Shown here: positions 25,581 to 33,522 of the stretch, one piece after another | Layout of the letters: every line of letters starts with the position of its first letter | How positions within the stretch are numbered: position 1 is the first letter of the stretch | Assembly: GCF_050271975.1 (NCBI RefSeq) | Contig: NZ_CP189850.1 | Location: 992,001 to 1,056,000, forward strand | Source of the DNA: Litorimonas sp947503715 | GTDB lineage: Bacteria; Pseudomonadota; Alphaproteobacteria; Caulobacterales; Maricaulaceae | DNA length: 64,000 nucleotides | Reading direction: 5' to 3' | Notes under the pieces: model-generated | What the model saw: only the letters and a program-made list of their open reading frames with translations | Told to the model about the DNA's origin: nothing | Databases searched by the model: none | Translations under genes and position numbers: made by a program

Positions 25581-26879
25581 ATGAACACACCGTCCCAATT
25601 TCCGCCTCTGATGGCGACCGAGCCTAAACGTAACTGGTCCATGTTTCTGGATTTTGACAGTTTTTTTGCCCATGTGGAGAAGCAATCCGACCCTGCGCTG
25701 CACAACTTGCCGGTGGCTGTTTGCCCCACGCCGACGCCTTATTCAGGGGTGATTGCGTGCTGTTATCAGTCCAAGGCGGCGGGTGTGAAGCGGGGGATGA
25801 AACGGGCGGAGGCCGAGGCGCTCTGCCCCGACATCGTCTTCCGCCACGCGCGGCATGATGTTTATATCCGCAAACACCACACGATCATTGAGGTCATAGA
25901 ACGCCACGTCCCCGTCGAGAAGGCCTGGTCCGTGGACGAGATGTCGATCGATCTAAAACGGATGCGGATTTCCGATGCGGTCGCGCTGGTGAAGGCGATC
26001 AAGGCGGATTTGGCCGAGGCGCTCGGTCCCCTTGTCACGGCGAGTTTTGGGATTGCACAGACGGGGCTGCTCGCCAAAATCGCGGCGGAAGCGAATAAAC
26101 CGGACGGCCTCGTCGTGTTCCATCCACGCGAAATGCCCGACCGCCTCCACGGGATAGAGTTAAAAGATATTCCCGGCGTGGCGCGGGGGATGCTCGTGCG
26201 GTTGCGGCGGGCGGGCGTGACGACGACGGAGGGGCTGCTAAATCTACAGCCGAAACAAGTGCGTCGTATTTGGGGTAGTGTCGAGGGCGAACGGCTCTGG
26301 CGGGCGCTGCACGGGGAACACACGGAACGACCCGCCACCAAGCGTTCCATGTTCGGTCATTCGCGGGTGCTGGCGCGGAGTTGGCGCAACCCGAAAAAGG
26401 CGGGCGAGTGTCTGCGGATTCTGACGACCCACGCGGCGCGGCGATTGCGGGCGGATGACTTCTTTGCGACGCGTCTGACGGTCTCGGTCAAGACGGGGAA
26501 GGGGATGCGCCTCGCCATGGATCGTGAATTTCCAGCGGTACGGGATGATTTCTCGCTGCACCGGATTGTGGCGGAGACCTTTGACGGGATTGTGAGAAAA
26601 TCGCGGGAGTCGGACTTCATGCACGTCTCCATCATGCTGCACGGTGTCATTAAAGAAGACGAGATTGTCGGCGATCTGTTTACCGGCCCGCGCGATCTGC
26701 CGAGGACGGATAAGGCCGTTCACGTCATGGATGCGCTAAACCAGAAATATGAAAAATCAGTCCTGAAACTCGGCGCACCGGACGACTTACCCGGCGGCTA
26801 TGACGGCGTGAAGATTGCGTTTGGGCGGATACCCGCCAAAGCGGATATGTTCGCGGCGGGGTCTGGCGGGATGGGGTGA
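25581..26879 (+). CDS. Y-family DNA polymerase (DinB/UmuC-related), SOS-controlled
   Basis: A 432-residue translesion DNA polymerase. Metal-binding acidic residues are visible in MFLDFDSFFAHVEKQ (D24, D26) and SVDEMSIDL (D119, E120), and a helix-hairpin-helix region follows (IPGVARGMLVRLRRAGVTTTEGLLNL). The little-finger domain extends from about residue 245. It is divergent from classical Pol IV; the C-terminal beta-clamp motif is not obvious. The LexA box just upstream indicates induction by DNA damage. The start is uncertain: ATG 25581 sits almost inside the operator without a ribosome binding site, so the transcript may be leaderless, or translation may begin at ATG 25611. Confidence 0.88.
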   Translation: MNTPSQFPPLMATEPKRNWSMFLDFDSFFAHVEKQSDPALHNLPVAVCPTPTPYSGVIACCYQSKAAGVKRGMKRAEAEALCPDIVFRHARHDVYIRKHHTIIEVIERHVPVEKAWSVDEMSIDLKRMRISDAVALVKAIKADLAEALGPLVTASFGIAQTGLLAKIAAEANKPDGLVVFHPREMPDRLHGIELKDIPGVARGMLVRLRRAGVTTTEGLLNLQPKQVRRIWGSVEGERLWRALHGEHTERPATKRSMFGHSRVLARSWRNPKKAGECLRILTTHAARRLRADDFFATRLTVSVKTGKGMRLAMDREFPAVRDDFSLHRIVAETFDGIVRKSRESDFMHVSIMLHGVIKEDEIVGDLFTGPRDLPRTDKAVHVMDALNQKYEKSVLKLGAPDDLPGGYDGVKIAFGRIPAKADMFAAGSGGMG

Positions 26880-26909
26880 GTTAATTTCACAGAAATAATT
26901 AATTGCAGA

Positions 26910-27026
26910 TGTCATCCCGCACAAGCCCGAAGGGCGCTGATGCGGGACCTAACGTTTGCAGAACGCAGAGTGCATCATATAGGCAATAGGCCCCGCATCT
27001 CCACTGCGTTACGTGCGGGGTGACAG
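26910..27026. repeat. REP-like double palindrome between convergent genes
   Basis: Two hairpins, TCCCGCA/TGCGGGA and CCCCGCA/TGCGGGG, are arranged so that the outer ends (GTCAtCCCGCA and TGCGGGgTGAC) also pair with each other. This is the familiar design of alphaproteobacterial intergenic palindromic repeats. It lies between the polymerase gene and the convergent dapF and may act as a bidirectional terminator. Confidence 0.7.
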
Positions 27027-27031
27027 CGCCA

Positions 27032-27871
27032 TTAAACCGTCCCCTCACTTTCCAATTCCACAGGCCCGGTCATGATCACGTGGCCGTCACTTTCCCGCCA
27101 TTCAATGTGCAACACGCCGCCATCGACCTCTACTGTGACATCGCGTCCCGTGCGTTTCTGGCGGTGGGCCGCGACGACCGCCGCACAGGCGCCCGTGCCG
27201 CAGGCCAGGGTCATGCCGACGCCGCGTTCCCAGACTTTCAGGCGGATGCGGTCATCTGCGAGGACTTTGGCAAAACCGACATTGGCTTGTTCGGGGAACA
27301 GGGGGTGGAATTCGATCATGGGGCCGGCGAGGTCCGGTTTTACGGTCGTGAAATCCTCGACGAAAAAGACGCAATGCGGATTGCCCATACTGACCGCGCC
27401 GGGGTTGCTCAGGACCGGATTATCTATCGGGCCGATTTTCACGTCGATATGATGCGTATGCATGGATTCTTCCAGCGGGATTTGCGTCCAGTCGAGTTTC
27501 GGTTCGCCCATATCAACCGCGATTTCGAACTCGCCTGCGCGGGTGCAATAGAGCAGCCCGTCATTCGTCTCGACGACGCAAGTGTCTGTACCGCTATCGC
27601 GCATATGAAGCCAAGCCGTCGTGCGCGTCGCATTCCCGCAGGCATCGACTTCGAACCCTTTTTGGTTGCGGATTTCCATGAAAATATTGGCGTCCGGTGA
27701 TTTCGGCGCGCGCAGGATAACAATCTGGTCCGCGCCTTTTTCGCCCATAATCGCGCCGCCTGGCTTTGCGATCTCTATCGTCTGCTCATCGGACAGGCGG
27801 AAGCCGGGATCCTTGCGCGCATCAAACACGCCAAAGCGGTTGCCCGCACCGTTCATGATCAGAAATCTCAT
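27032..27871 (-). CDS. dapF: Diaminopimelate epimerase
   Basis: Interconverts LL- and meso-diaminopimelate for lysine and peptidoglycan synthesis. The 279-residue protein starts MRFLIMNGAGNRFGVFD (family pattern F-x-K-M-x-G-x-G-N-D-F, here with R in place of D). The two active-site cysteines are present: C78 in VDACGNATR and C224 in LACGTGACA. It lies seven bases downstream of a serine hydrolase gene and probably shares its transcript. The usual downstream neighbours mtaB and ftsY are displaced by about 6 kb. Confidence 0.95.
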   Translation of the reverse strand: MRFLIMNGAGNRFGVFDARKDPGFRLSDEQTIEIAKPGGAIMGEKGADQIVILRAPKSPDANIFMEIRNQKGFEVDACGNATRTTAWLHMRDSGTDTCVVETNDGLLYCTRAGEFEIAVDMGEPKLDWTQIPLEESMHTHHIDVKIGPIDNPVLSNPGAVSMGNPHCVFFVEDFTTVKPDLAGPMIEFHPLFPEQANVGFAKVLADDRIRLKVWERGVGMTLACGTGACAAVVAAHRQKRTGRDVTVEVDGGVLHIEWRESDGHVIMTGPVELESEGTV

Positions 27872-27877
27872 AAGCGC

Positions 27878-29035
27878 TCATATAAGCGTACGGAGGATGG
27901 GCGCAACCTCATCAAAGAGCGCCTGATGCACCGTGAACTGGTTGGCCCGCGTTCCTAAATTTTCTGGGCCAGTCATGGTCGCATCATCCGCACCGGAGCC
28001 GAGCCGGGCAAAGGCGAATGTAATGTCTGTGCCCGGCATAATGAACATGGCCGTATGCGCGCCGTAAGCCCAGCCGAGATGCCCGACGAGAGGGACGCCG
28101 GAAATAGGTGAAATGTCGGCGTCATAGACATAGCTTCCGGAACCGAAAGCGAGGAAATGCGCGTCTTCGTCATCGCCGTTCTTCCCGTCAAATGTCCAGA
28201 CGGGTTTGTGGAAGTCGGGACGTTGATGAAGAATTTCTCCAACTTTGATGAGGTCGGACAAACTCATCCGCATTCCGCCTTGCGGGGAAAAGAGCGTTCC
28301 GTTTTTTCCGATTGAATAACTGTCAAGTCGCGCAATATCCCGCCTCAGATAAGTTGGACTGGCAAGGGGAATATCTGTGGGGAGATCGACAGTCGCAGCC
28401 CAGTTTCCTGCCTCGTTTTTGCGGTAAAGGGCAGCAGCAGATTTGCGTCTGCGGGGTGATACACCCGACCAGTTCAGTCCTGCGTCAAACCCATTCCGCG
28501 TCAGCCAATTCCAGACAAGGCGATCAAATCGTTCGCCCAAACGCGCTTCGACCACGGTCGCCGCAAGCCCGTAATTCAGATTGGTATACCGAAAATATGT
28601 CCCGGGCGCGTGAGTGAAGCTCTCGCGATTATAAAGCGTTCGAATATCCGTCTGGATATCGGCCCAATAAACCTCCGGGTCTTTCAAGCCGGATTGATGA
28701 GAGAGCAGATGGCCGAGTGTGAGCCCGTCCGGCGTATAGGGTAAAATATAGGAAACAGGCGCGGCCAGATCAATTTTGTCGTCTGCTGCAAAATCACGGA
28801 GCGCCATCGCCACAACGAGTTTCGTAATCGAGGCAATCCGGAAGGGCGTTTCCAGCGAGAAATTTGGTCCTGTTCCAATGACGGATTGGCCCGTGATGCT
28901 AGATGCAATGGTTTTACCGCCCTCGTTCAAGATCCAGCCCCGACCGGGCTCTGCCGCGGCAGGCATAGCGCCCCCGCAGGCCGTTAATCCTACCATCGCG
29001 GCGCTGCTTGCCAAAACTGTGCGTCGATCCATCAT
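27878..29035 (-). CDS. Exported serine hydrolase (beta-lactamase-fold)
   Basis: A 385-residue protein of the class C beta-lactamase/penicillin-binding-protein superfamily. The N-terminus MMDRRTVLASSAAMVGLTACGG has a twin-arginine-like start and a lipobox LTAC, so it is probably a lipoprotein exported by Sec or Tat. The SxxK nucleophile is SITK in RIASITKLVVAMAL near residue 70, and the second motif is Y-x-N in YTNLNYGL near 150. A GHLGWAYG segment replaces the KTG box. It could be a D,D-peptidase, esterase or lactamase; the neighbouring dapF is compatible with a cell-wall role but does not prove it. Confidence 0.88.
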   Translation of the reverse strand: MMDRRTVLASSAAMVGLTACGGAMPAAAEPGRGWILNEGGKTIASSITGQSVIGTGPNFSLETPFRIASITKLVVAMALRDFAADDKIDLAAPVSYILPYTPDGLTLGHLLSHQSGLKDPEVYWADIQTDIRTLYNRESFTHAPGTYFRYTNLNYGLAATVVEARLGERFDRLVWNWLTRNGFDAGLNWSGVSPRRRKSAAALYRKNEAGNWAATVDLPTDIPLASPTYLRRDIARLDSYSIGKNGTLFSPQGGMRMSLSDLIKVGEILHQRPDFHKPVWTFDGKNGDDEDAHFLAFGSGSYVYDADISPISGVPLVGHLGWAYGAHTAMFIMPGTDITFAFARLGSGADDATMTGPENLGTRANQFTVHQALFDEVAPILRTLI

Positions 29036-29107
29036 GTCGGGACAGTAAGCCGCCTTGCTCTGACGTGCAAACTCCGCTTTATGAGTGCCAAGAAAAGGAG
29101 AGATGAT

Positions 29108-31360
29108 ATGACCTTAAAAGGATTTTCAAAAACCGCATTGCTGCTAACCGCCTCTACGGCGCTCATCGCCTGTTCGGGCGGCGAAGCGGAGACAACAAAA
29201 ACGACCGTCACGGATGCCGCTGAGTTAGCTGCCTCTGATGTTGGATCTGACACACTTTACAAAGCTGACGCTAAACCGAGACCTTATGAAATGATCGAAT
29301 ATACAACTGCTGGCCAAACGGATGCCGACCATCTCTATCTGGAAGAGGTTCTTGGCGAAGAGGCATTGGGCGAAGTTAAGGCGTGGAATAAAACGACACT
29401 GGATCGTCTCAAGGCCGATCCGCGCTATGACACATTTTATAATGATGCGCTGGAAATCCTGAACTCGAAAGATAAAATTCCTTACGTCTCCTACCGCAAT
29501 GACGAAGTGCATAATTTCTGGCAGGACGCGACACATGTGCGGGGCGTCTGGCGGAAGTCCACATTGGACAGCTATCTCTCGGACGAGACAGAATGGGAAA
29601 CGGTAATCGACTTTGATAAGCTGGCCAAGGACGAGGGCAAGAACTGGGTCTATAAAGGCAATAGCTGCCTCTCCCCCGAAAATGAGCTCTGCATCGTCAA
29701 TCTCTCAGATGGCGGCAAGGATGCTGTCATCCGCCGTGAATTTAATACCAAGACCAAAACTTGGGTCGAGGACGGCTTTGTCACGGAAGAATCCAAAGGC
29801 ACGATGTCTTGGGTGGACGCAGATACCGTCGTGATCGGCGTTGATTTTGGCGAAGGCACCCTCACAGATTCCGGCTATCCTATGGTCGCGAAAGTCTGGA
29901 AACGTGGCACACCACTCTCTGAGGCCGTTGAAATCGGGCGCGGCGAGCAGGCGGATGTCGGTTATTGGCCGGGTGTCTATGAATTCACAAATGGCGACCG
30001 TGAAATCGTCGTCTCCCGTAGCACAACATTTTACGACACGGAAACATTCTGGTTCCCGATGAAGGACGGAAAAGTCGGCGAGCCTGTCAAATTCCCAATC
30101 CCGACTATGTCCAATCTGGGCGGCGAGTTTAAAGGTCAAATCCTGCTAACCCTGAATGAGGATTGGCGCGGATTTGAAACCGGTGACCTCGTCAGTTTCG
30201 CTTGGAATGATTTCAATGAGAATGGTGAAATTGAGGATATCAATCTCGTTTATCGCCCTGACGCGAAATCTTCTATGAATGGCTACGGCACAACGAAATC
30301 GAAACTGCTCCTCGCGACGACGACGGATGTCAAAGGATCTGTGCATGAATATGATTTCACGAATGGCAAATGGTCGTCGAAAAAGCTCGACTTCCCCGCC
30401 AATGGCTCGGTCAGTGTCGGCAATACGAATGACAAGGAAGAGGTCGCATTTATCTCCTCTGAGTCTTTCCTAACTCCGGATACGCTCTGGACCTACAATA
30501 CGGAAACGGGCGAAAAGGCGAAGGCCAAATCTCTGCCGAGCTGGTTCGACGCGTCCAATATGGTGTCTGAGCAGTTCTTTGCGACATCGACGGACGGCAC
30601 AAAAATTCCTTATTTCGTCGTGCGCGATAAGGACATTGAAATGGACGGGACGAACCCGACCTTGCTCTATGGTTATGGCGGGTTTGAGATTTCCCTGAAC
30701 CCGTCCTATTCCGCGACACGCGGGAAACTCTGGCTGGAAAATGGCGGTGTCTATGTGCTGGCGAATATTCGCGGCGGCGGCGAATATGGTCCGAAATGGC
30801 ATCAAGCCGGATTGAAAACCGAACGCCAGAAAATCTATGATGACTTTATTTCGGTCGCAGAAGACCTGATTGCGAAAGATATTACATCGCCAGACCATCT
30901 CGGTATTGAGGGCGGCTCCAATGGTGGTCTGCTGACGGGCGTGATGTACACACAGCGTCCGGACCTGTTCAACGCGGCGATTGTCGCTGTTCCACTCCTC
31001 GATATGCTCCGCTTTAACAAGCTCTTGGCGGGTGCGTCATGGATGGGTGAATATGGCGATCCCGATGATGCGGAGAAACCGGAAGAGCGGGAATTCCTGC
31101 GCCGGATTTCGCCCTACCACAACATCCGCCCCGACGCGGATTATCCGGAAGTCTTCTTCATCACCTCGACGAAAGATGACCGCGTCCATCCGGCTCATGC
31201 CCGTAAAACGGCGAAGCGGATGGAAGACCAGGGTCATGACTTCCTATATTATGAAAATATCGACGGCGGTCACTCGGCGGCGGCGAACTTGAAAGAAACG
31301 GCGAACCGTCTGGCGCTGCAGCATGTTTATCTGATGCAGAAGCTGGCTGACGCGGAATGA
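29108..31360 (+). CDS. Prolyl oligopeptidase family (S9A) lipoprotein peptidase
   Basis: A 750-residue serine peptidase. The ATG at 29108 follows AAAAGGAG at good spacing and yields a lipobox LIAC with the lipidated cysteine near residue 19. The N-terminal half is the beta-propeller; the C-terminal alpha/beta-hydrolase domain holds the catalytic triad: Ser604 in EGGSNGGLL, Asp691 in STKDDRVHP and His722 in IDGGHSAAA. The preceding GYGGFEIS and ANIRGGGEYG are S9A hallmarks. It presumably degrades proline-containing peptides at the cell envelope, as in peptide-scavenging marine bacteria. Confidence 0.95.
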   Translation: MTLKGFSKTALLLTASTALIACSGGEAETTKTTVTDAAELAASDVGSDTLYKADAKPRPYEMIEYTTAGQTDADHLYLEEVLGEEALGEVKAWNKTTLDRLKADPRYDTFYNDALEILNSKDKIPYVSYRNDEVHNFWQDATHVRGVWRKSTLDSYLSDETEWETVIDFDKLAKDEGKNWVYKGNSCLSPENELCIVNLSDGGKDAVIRREFNTKTKTWVEDGFVTEESKGTMSWVDADTVVIGVDFGEGTLTDSGYPMVAKVWKRGTPLSEAVEIGRGEQADVGYWPGVYEFTNGDREIVVSRSTTFYDTETFWFPMKDGKVGEPVKFPIPTMSNLGGEFKGQILLTLNEDWRGFETGDLVSFAWNDFNENGEIEDINLVYRPDAKSSMNGYGTTKSKLLLATTTDVKGSVHEYDFTNGKWSSKKLDFPANGSVSVGNTNDKEEVAFISSESFLTPDTLWTYNTETGEKAKAKSLPSWFDASNMVSEQFFATSTDGTKIPYFVVRDKDIEMDGTNPTLLYGYGGFEISLNPSYSATRGKLWLENGGVYVLANIRGGGEYGPKWHQAGLKTERQKIYDDFISVAEDLIAKDITSPDHLGIEGGSNGGLLTGVMYTQRPDLFNAAIVAVPLLDMLRFNKLLAGASWMGEYGDPDDAEKPEEREFLRRISPYHNIRPDADYPEVFFITSTKDDRVHPAHARKTAKRMEDQGHDFLYYENIDGGHSAAANLKETANRLALQHVYLMQKLADAE

Positions 31361-31390
31361 TCGCAATCAATCCAGTGGATTGATTGCAAT
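31360..31390. repeat. Inverted repeat directly after the S9 peptidase stop
   Basis: ATCGCAATCAATCCA is followed after one base by TGGATTGATTGCAAT, a 15-bp inverted repeat with one mismatch. It includes the last base of the stop codon and is the first of three consecutive hairpins in this gap. Confidence 0.6.
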
Positions 31391-31396
31391 GAAGCG

Positions 31397-31416
31397 CCGA
31401 GGCGGCCACGCCTCGG
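31397..31416. repeat. Second hairpin downstream of the S9 peptidase
   Basis: A perfect 8-bp stem CCGAGGCG/CGCCTCGG with loop GCCA. No T-tract follows, so it is more likely an RNA-stabilising or accessory structure than a terminator by itself. Confidence 0.55.
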
Positions 31417-31430
31417 AAACTCACGTTAAG

Positions 31431-31466
31431 CGCCCGCTTTGGTTCAAACTAAAGCGGGCGTTCCTA
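31431..31466 (+). terminator. Intrinsic terminator downstream of the S9 peptidase
   Basis: A perfect 10-bp stem CGCCCGCTTT/AAAGCGGGCG with a ten-base loop is followed by TTCCTATGTTT. It separates the peptidase gene from the kynurenine pathway operon. The remaining 145 bases up to the kynA start hold its promoter, which I cannot place with confidence. Confidence 0.7.
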
Positions 31467-31612
31467 TGTTTACACACCGCTCAAAATACGCCACCCTCAA
31501 AATATGAGGCATGTCTCGCATATTAAACTCGCACAGCACGTGCTGCGCCATTGGCTGACAGGTCACGCCTAGTTCGGTCTTTCCCCTTTAAACATTTAAT
31601 TTGGAGAGACTT

Positions 31613-32350
31613 ATGAACAGAGAAAAATACCAAGAGATGATGCGCGGGGCGGGGAAACTCGACTACGAAATCTATCTCAACACAGAACAATTACTGGCCG
31701 CACAGAAAGCGCCGGATGCATTCTGCAATCCCGACGAATTACAATTCATGATCGTTCATCAGGTCGAGGAGCTGTGGATGAAGCTCATGGCGTCGACGCT
31801 GCTCGACATTGATGAGGAGATGCAGGCGCGGAACTCCTTTAAGGCGCTGACCTTGTTCCGACGTGTCCATATCTGTCAGGAGATGATGACGACACAGCTC
31901 AGCCTTTTGGAGACAATGTCGCCCAAGGATTATCAGGAAATCCGGCTTCTGCTCGGCAATGGCAGCGGACAGGAAAGTCCCGGGTTTCGTGTCCTCTTAA
32001 AAATGCCGACTGATCTCTGGGCGACATTTTCAGATGTTTATCTGGAGGGCGGAAAGCGTACACTGGAACAGATTTATGACAGCGAATATTCCCATGACGA
32101 CGCCTATATGATCGCGGAGGCGCTGGCCGAGTTTGATGAACAATTCCAGAAATTCCGCAACGCCCATATGCAATTAATTTATCGGTCCATCGGGGTTGCG
32201 GCTAATTCACTCAAAGGTCGCCCGGTGGAGATCCTGAATGAAGGCCTAAGGCAGAAATTCTTCCCTGATCTCTGGCAGGTGCGGGCCGAGATGACGGATC
32301 GTTGGGGCGGCGAATATGGCCTAAAACGCGCGAAACTGGATAAGAAATAA
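31613..32350 (+). CDS. kynA: Tryptophan 2,3-dioxygenase
   Basis: Haem enzyme that opens the indole ring of L-tryptophan to N-formylkynurenine, the first step of the kynurenine pathway. The ATG at 31613 follows GGAGAG; the product is 245 residues. Family signatures include LDYEIYLNTEQLLAAQ, FMIVHQVEELWMKLM (distal-pocket histidine and substrate-contacting residues) and LLLGNGSGQESPGFR. The gene is shorter than E. coli-type relatives but typical of bacterial enzymes lacking the N-terminal extension. The stop shares a base with the kynU start (TAATG). Confidence 0.95.
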   Translation: MNREKYQEMMRGAGKLDYEIYLNTEQLLAAQKAPDAFCNPDELQFMIVHQVEELWMKLMASTLLDIDEEMQARNSFKALTLFRRVHICQEMMTTQLSLLETMSPKDYQEIRLLLGNGSGQESPGFRVLLKMPTDLWATFSDVYLEGGKRTLEQIYDSEYSHDDAYMIAEALAEFDEQFQKFRNAHMQLIYRSIGVAANSLKGRPVEILNEGLRQKFFPDLWQVRAEMTDRWGGEYGLKRAKLDKK

Positions 32351-33441
32351 TGCGCAAAAATTTTCACGTTCCGGAGAATTACTTCCTGTCTCATAGTGTT
32401 GGGTGTTTGCCGAAAGTCACCGAAGCCGCTCTGACATCCGACTTTCTCGGCCCGTGGAAATCCGGGGCGAGTTGGGCGGACTGGATGCCTGTGTTGGATA
32501 GGTTCCGGCACGGCATGGCGCAGATCATGGATGTGACGGCTGCGGAAATTTGCCCGCAGATAAATGTTTCAAGCGCCCTGACGAAAATATTGCACAGCTT
32601 GCCACCATCAAGTTCCCGCAATCAAATCTTACTCTCCAAGCAGGATTTTCCGACGATTGGATTTGTCGTGAAACAAGCGGAACTTGCAGGGTTTGAACTT
32701 TGCTTTGTGGAGGGCGATGTGCTGGATGCGCAGCGTTGGGGCGATGCGATCACTGACCGCACGGCCTTTGTCCATGTCACCCATTCGCTGTCCAACACAT
32801 CCCACCTTCTTCCCGTTGCAGAAATCTGTGTGCTCGCGAAACAGGCGGGGGCCAAGAGTGTCATTGATGCCGCGCAATCAACTGGCATTGTTCCCGTGAC
32901 TCCAAAAGACTGGGGCGCGGATTTTGTCATCGGGACAGGTGTGAAATTTTTATGTTTCGGTCCGGGCGCTTGTTTTCTCTATGCCGCGAAAGAGATCCTG
33001 CCGGACTGCAACCCCGTGGATGTCGGCTGGTTCAGTCACGAAAATCCATTCGAAATGGATATTACCCAGTTCCGTTTTGCTGCTAATGCGATGCGCTTTT
33101 TCGGCGGCACGCCATCGCCAGCACCGCTCGTGGCAGCTAATGCAGCCATAGAGGTTTGGTCAGGTCTCGAGGCCAAAACTCTGCACGCCCGTATTCGCGA
33201 GAATCTGGATACACTTTGCGAAGCCGTTCCGGATGAGGCGCTTGTGTCGCCCAAACATCCGATAGCTCGCGGCGGGACCTGTGTCGTCAATCCGGCGGAC
33301 AGAACCCTCTTGCGGAATAATTTGAAGGCAGCGGATATCTTGCACGACGAACGGACTGAGGGTTTTCGCTTTTCCGTCCATGCTTATACGCCGCTCTCAG
33401 ACTGTACCAAGCTGGCGTCTGTTTTTAAGGCAAGTCTCTAA
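32350..33441 (+). CDS. kynU: Kynureninase-like PLP enzyme
   Basis: A 363-residue class V aminotransferase-fold protein, predicted to cleave kynurenine to anthranilate and alanine. The PLP-binding aspartate is in VIDAAQSTG (D173) and the Schiff-base lysine in GTGVKFLCFGPG (K199). Motifs NFHVPENYFLSHSVGCLP and RFGGTPSPAPL-like text are present. It is about 40 residues shorter than typical kynureninases, so it could be a diverged member, but translational coupling to kynA makes the assignment strong. No kynurenine formamidase gene is visible nearby. Confidence 0.88.
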   Translation: MRKNFHVPENYFLSHSVGCLPKVTEAALTSDFLGPWKSGASWADWMPVLDRFRHGMAQIMDVTAAEICPQINVSSALTKILHSLPPSSSRNQILLSKQDFPTIGFVVKQAELAGFELCFVEGDVLDAQRWGDAITDRTAFVHVTHSLSNTSHLLPVAEICVLAKQAGAKSVIDAAQSTGIVPVTPKDWGADFVIGTGVKFLCFGPGACFLYAAKEILPDCNPVDVGWFSHENPFEMDITQFRFAANAMRFFGGTPSPAPLVAANAAIEVWSGLEAKTLHARIRENLDTLCEAVPDEALVSPKHPIARGGTCVVNPADRTLLRNNLKAADILHDERTEGFRFSVHAYTPLSDCTKLASVFKASL

Positions 33442-33522
33442 AATTTTCGTGTCTCAGGCGGAGACGCTTGACGCAGAGAAGCGACCTGCGCAAGCTGAGA
33501 TGATTTATAAAATAGGTGCATC

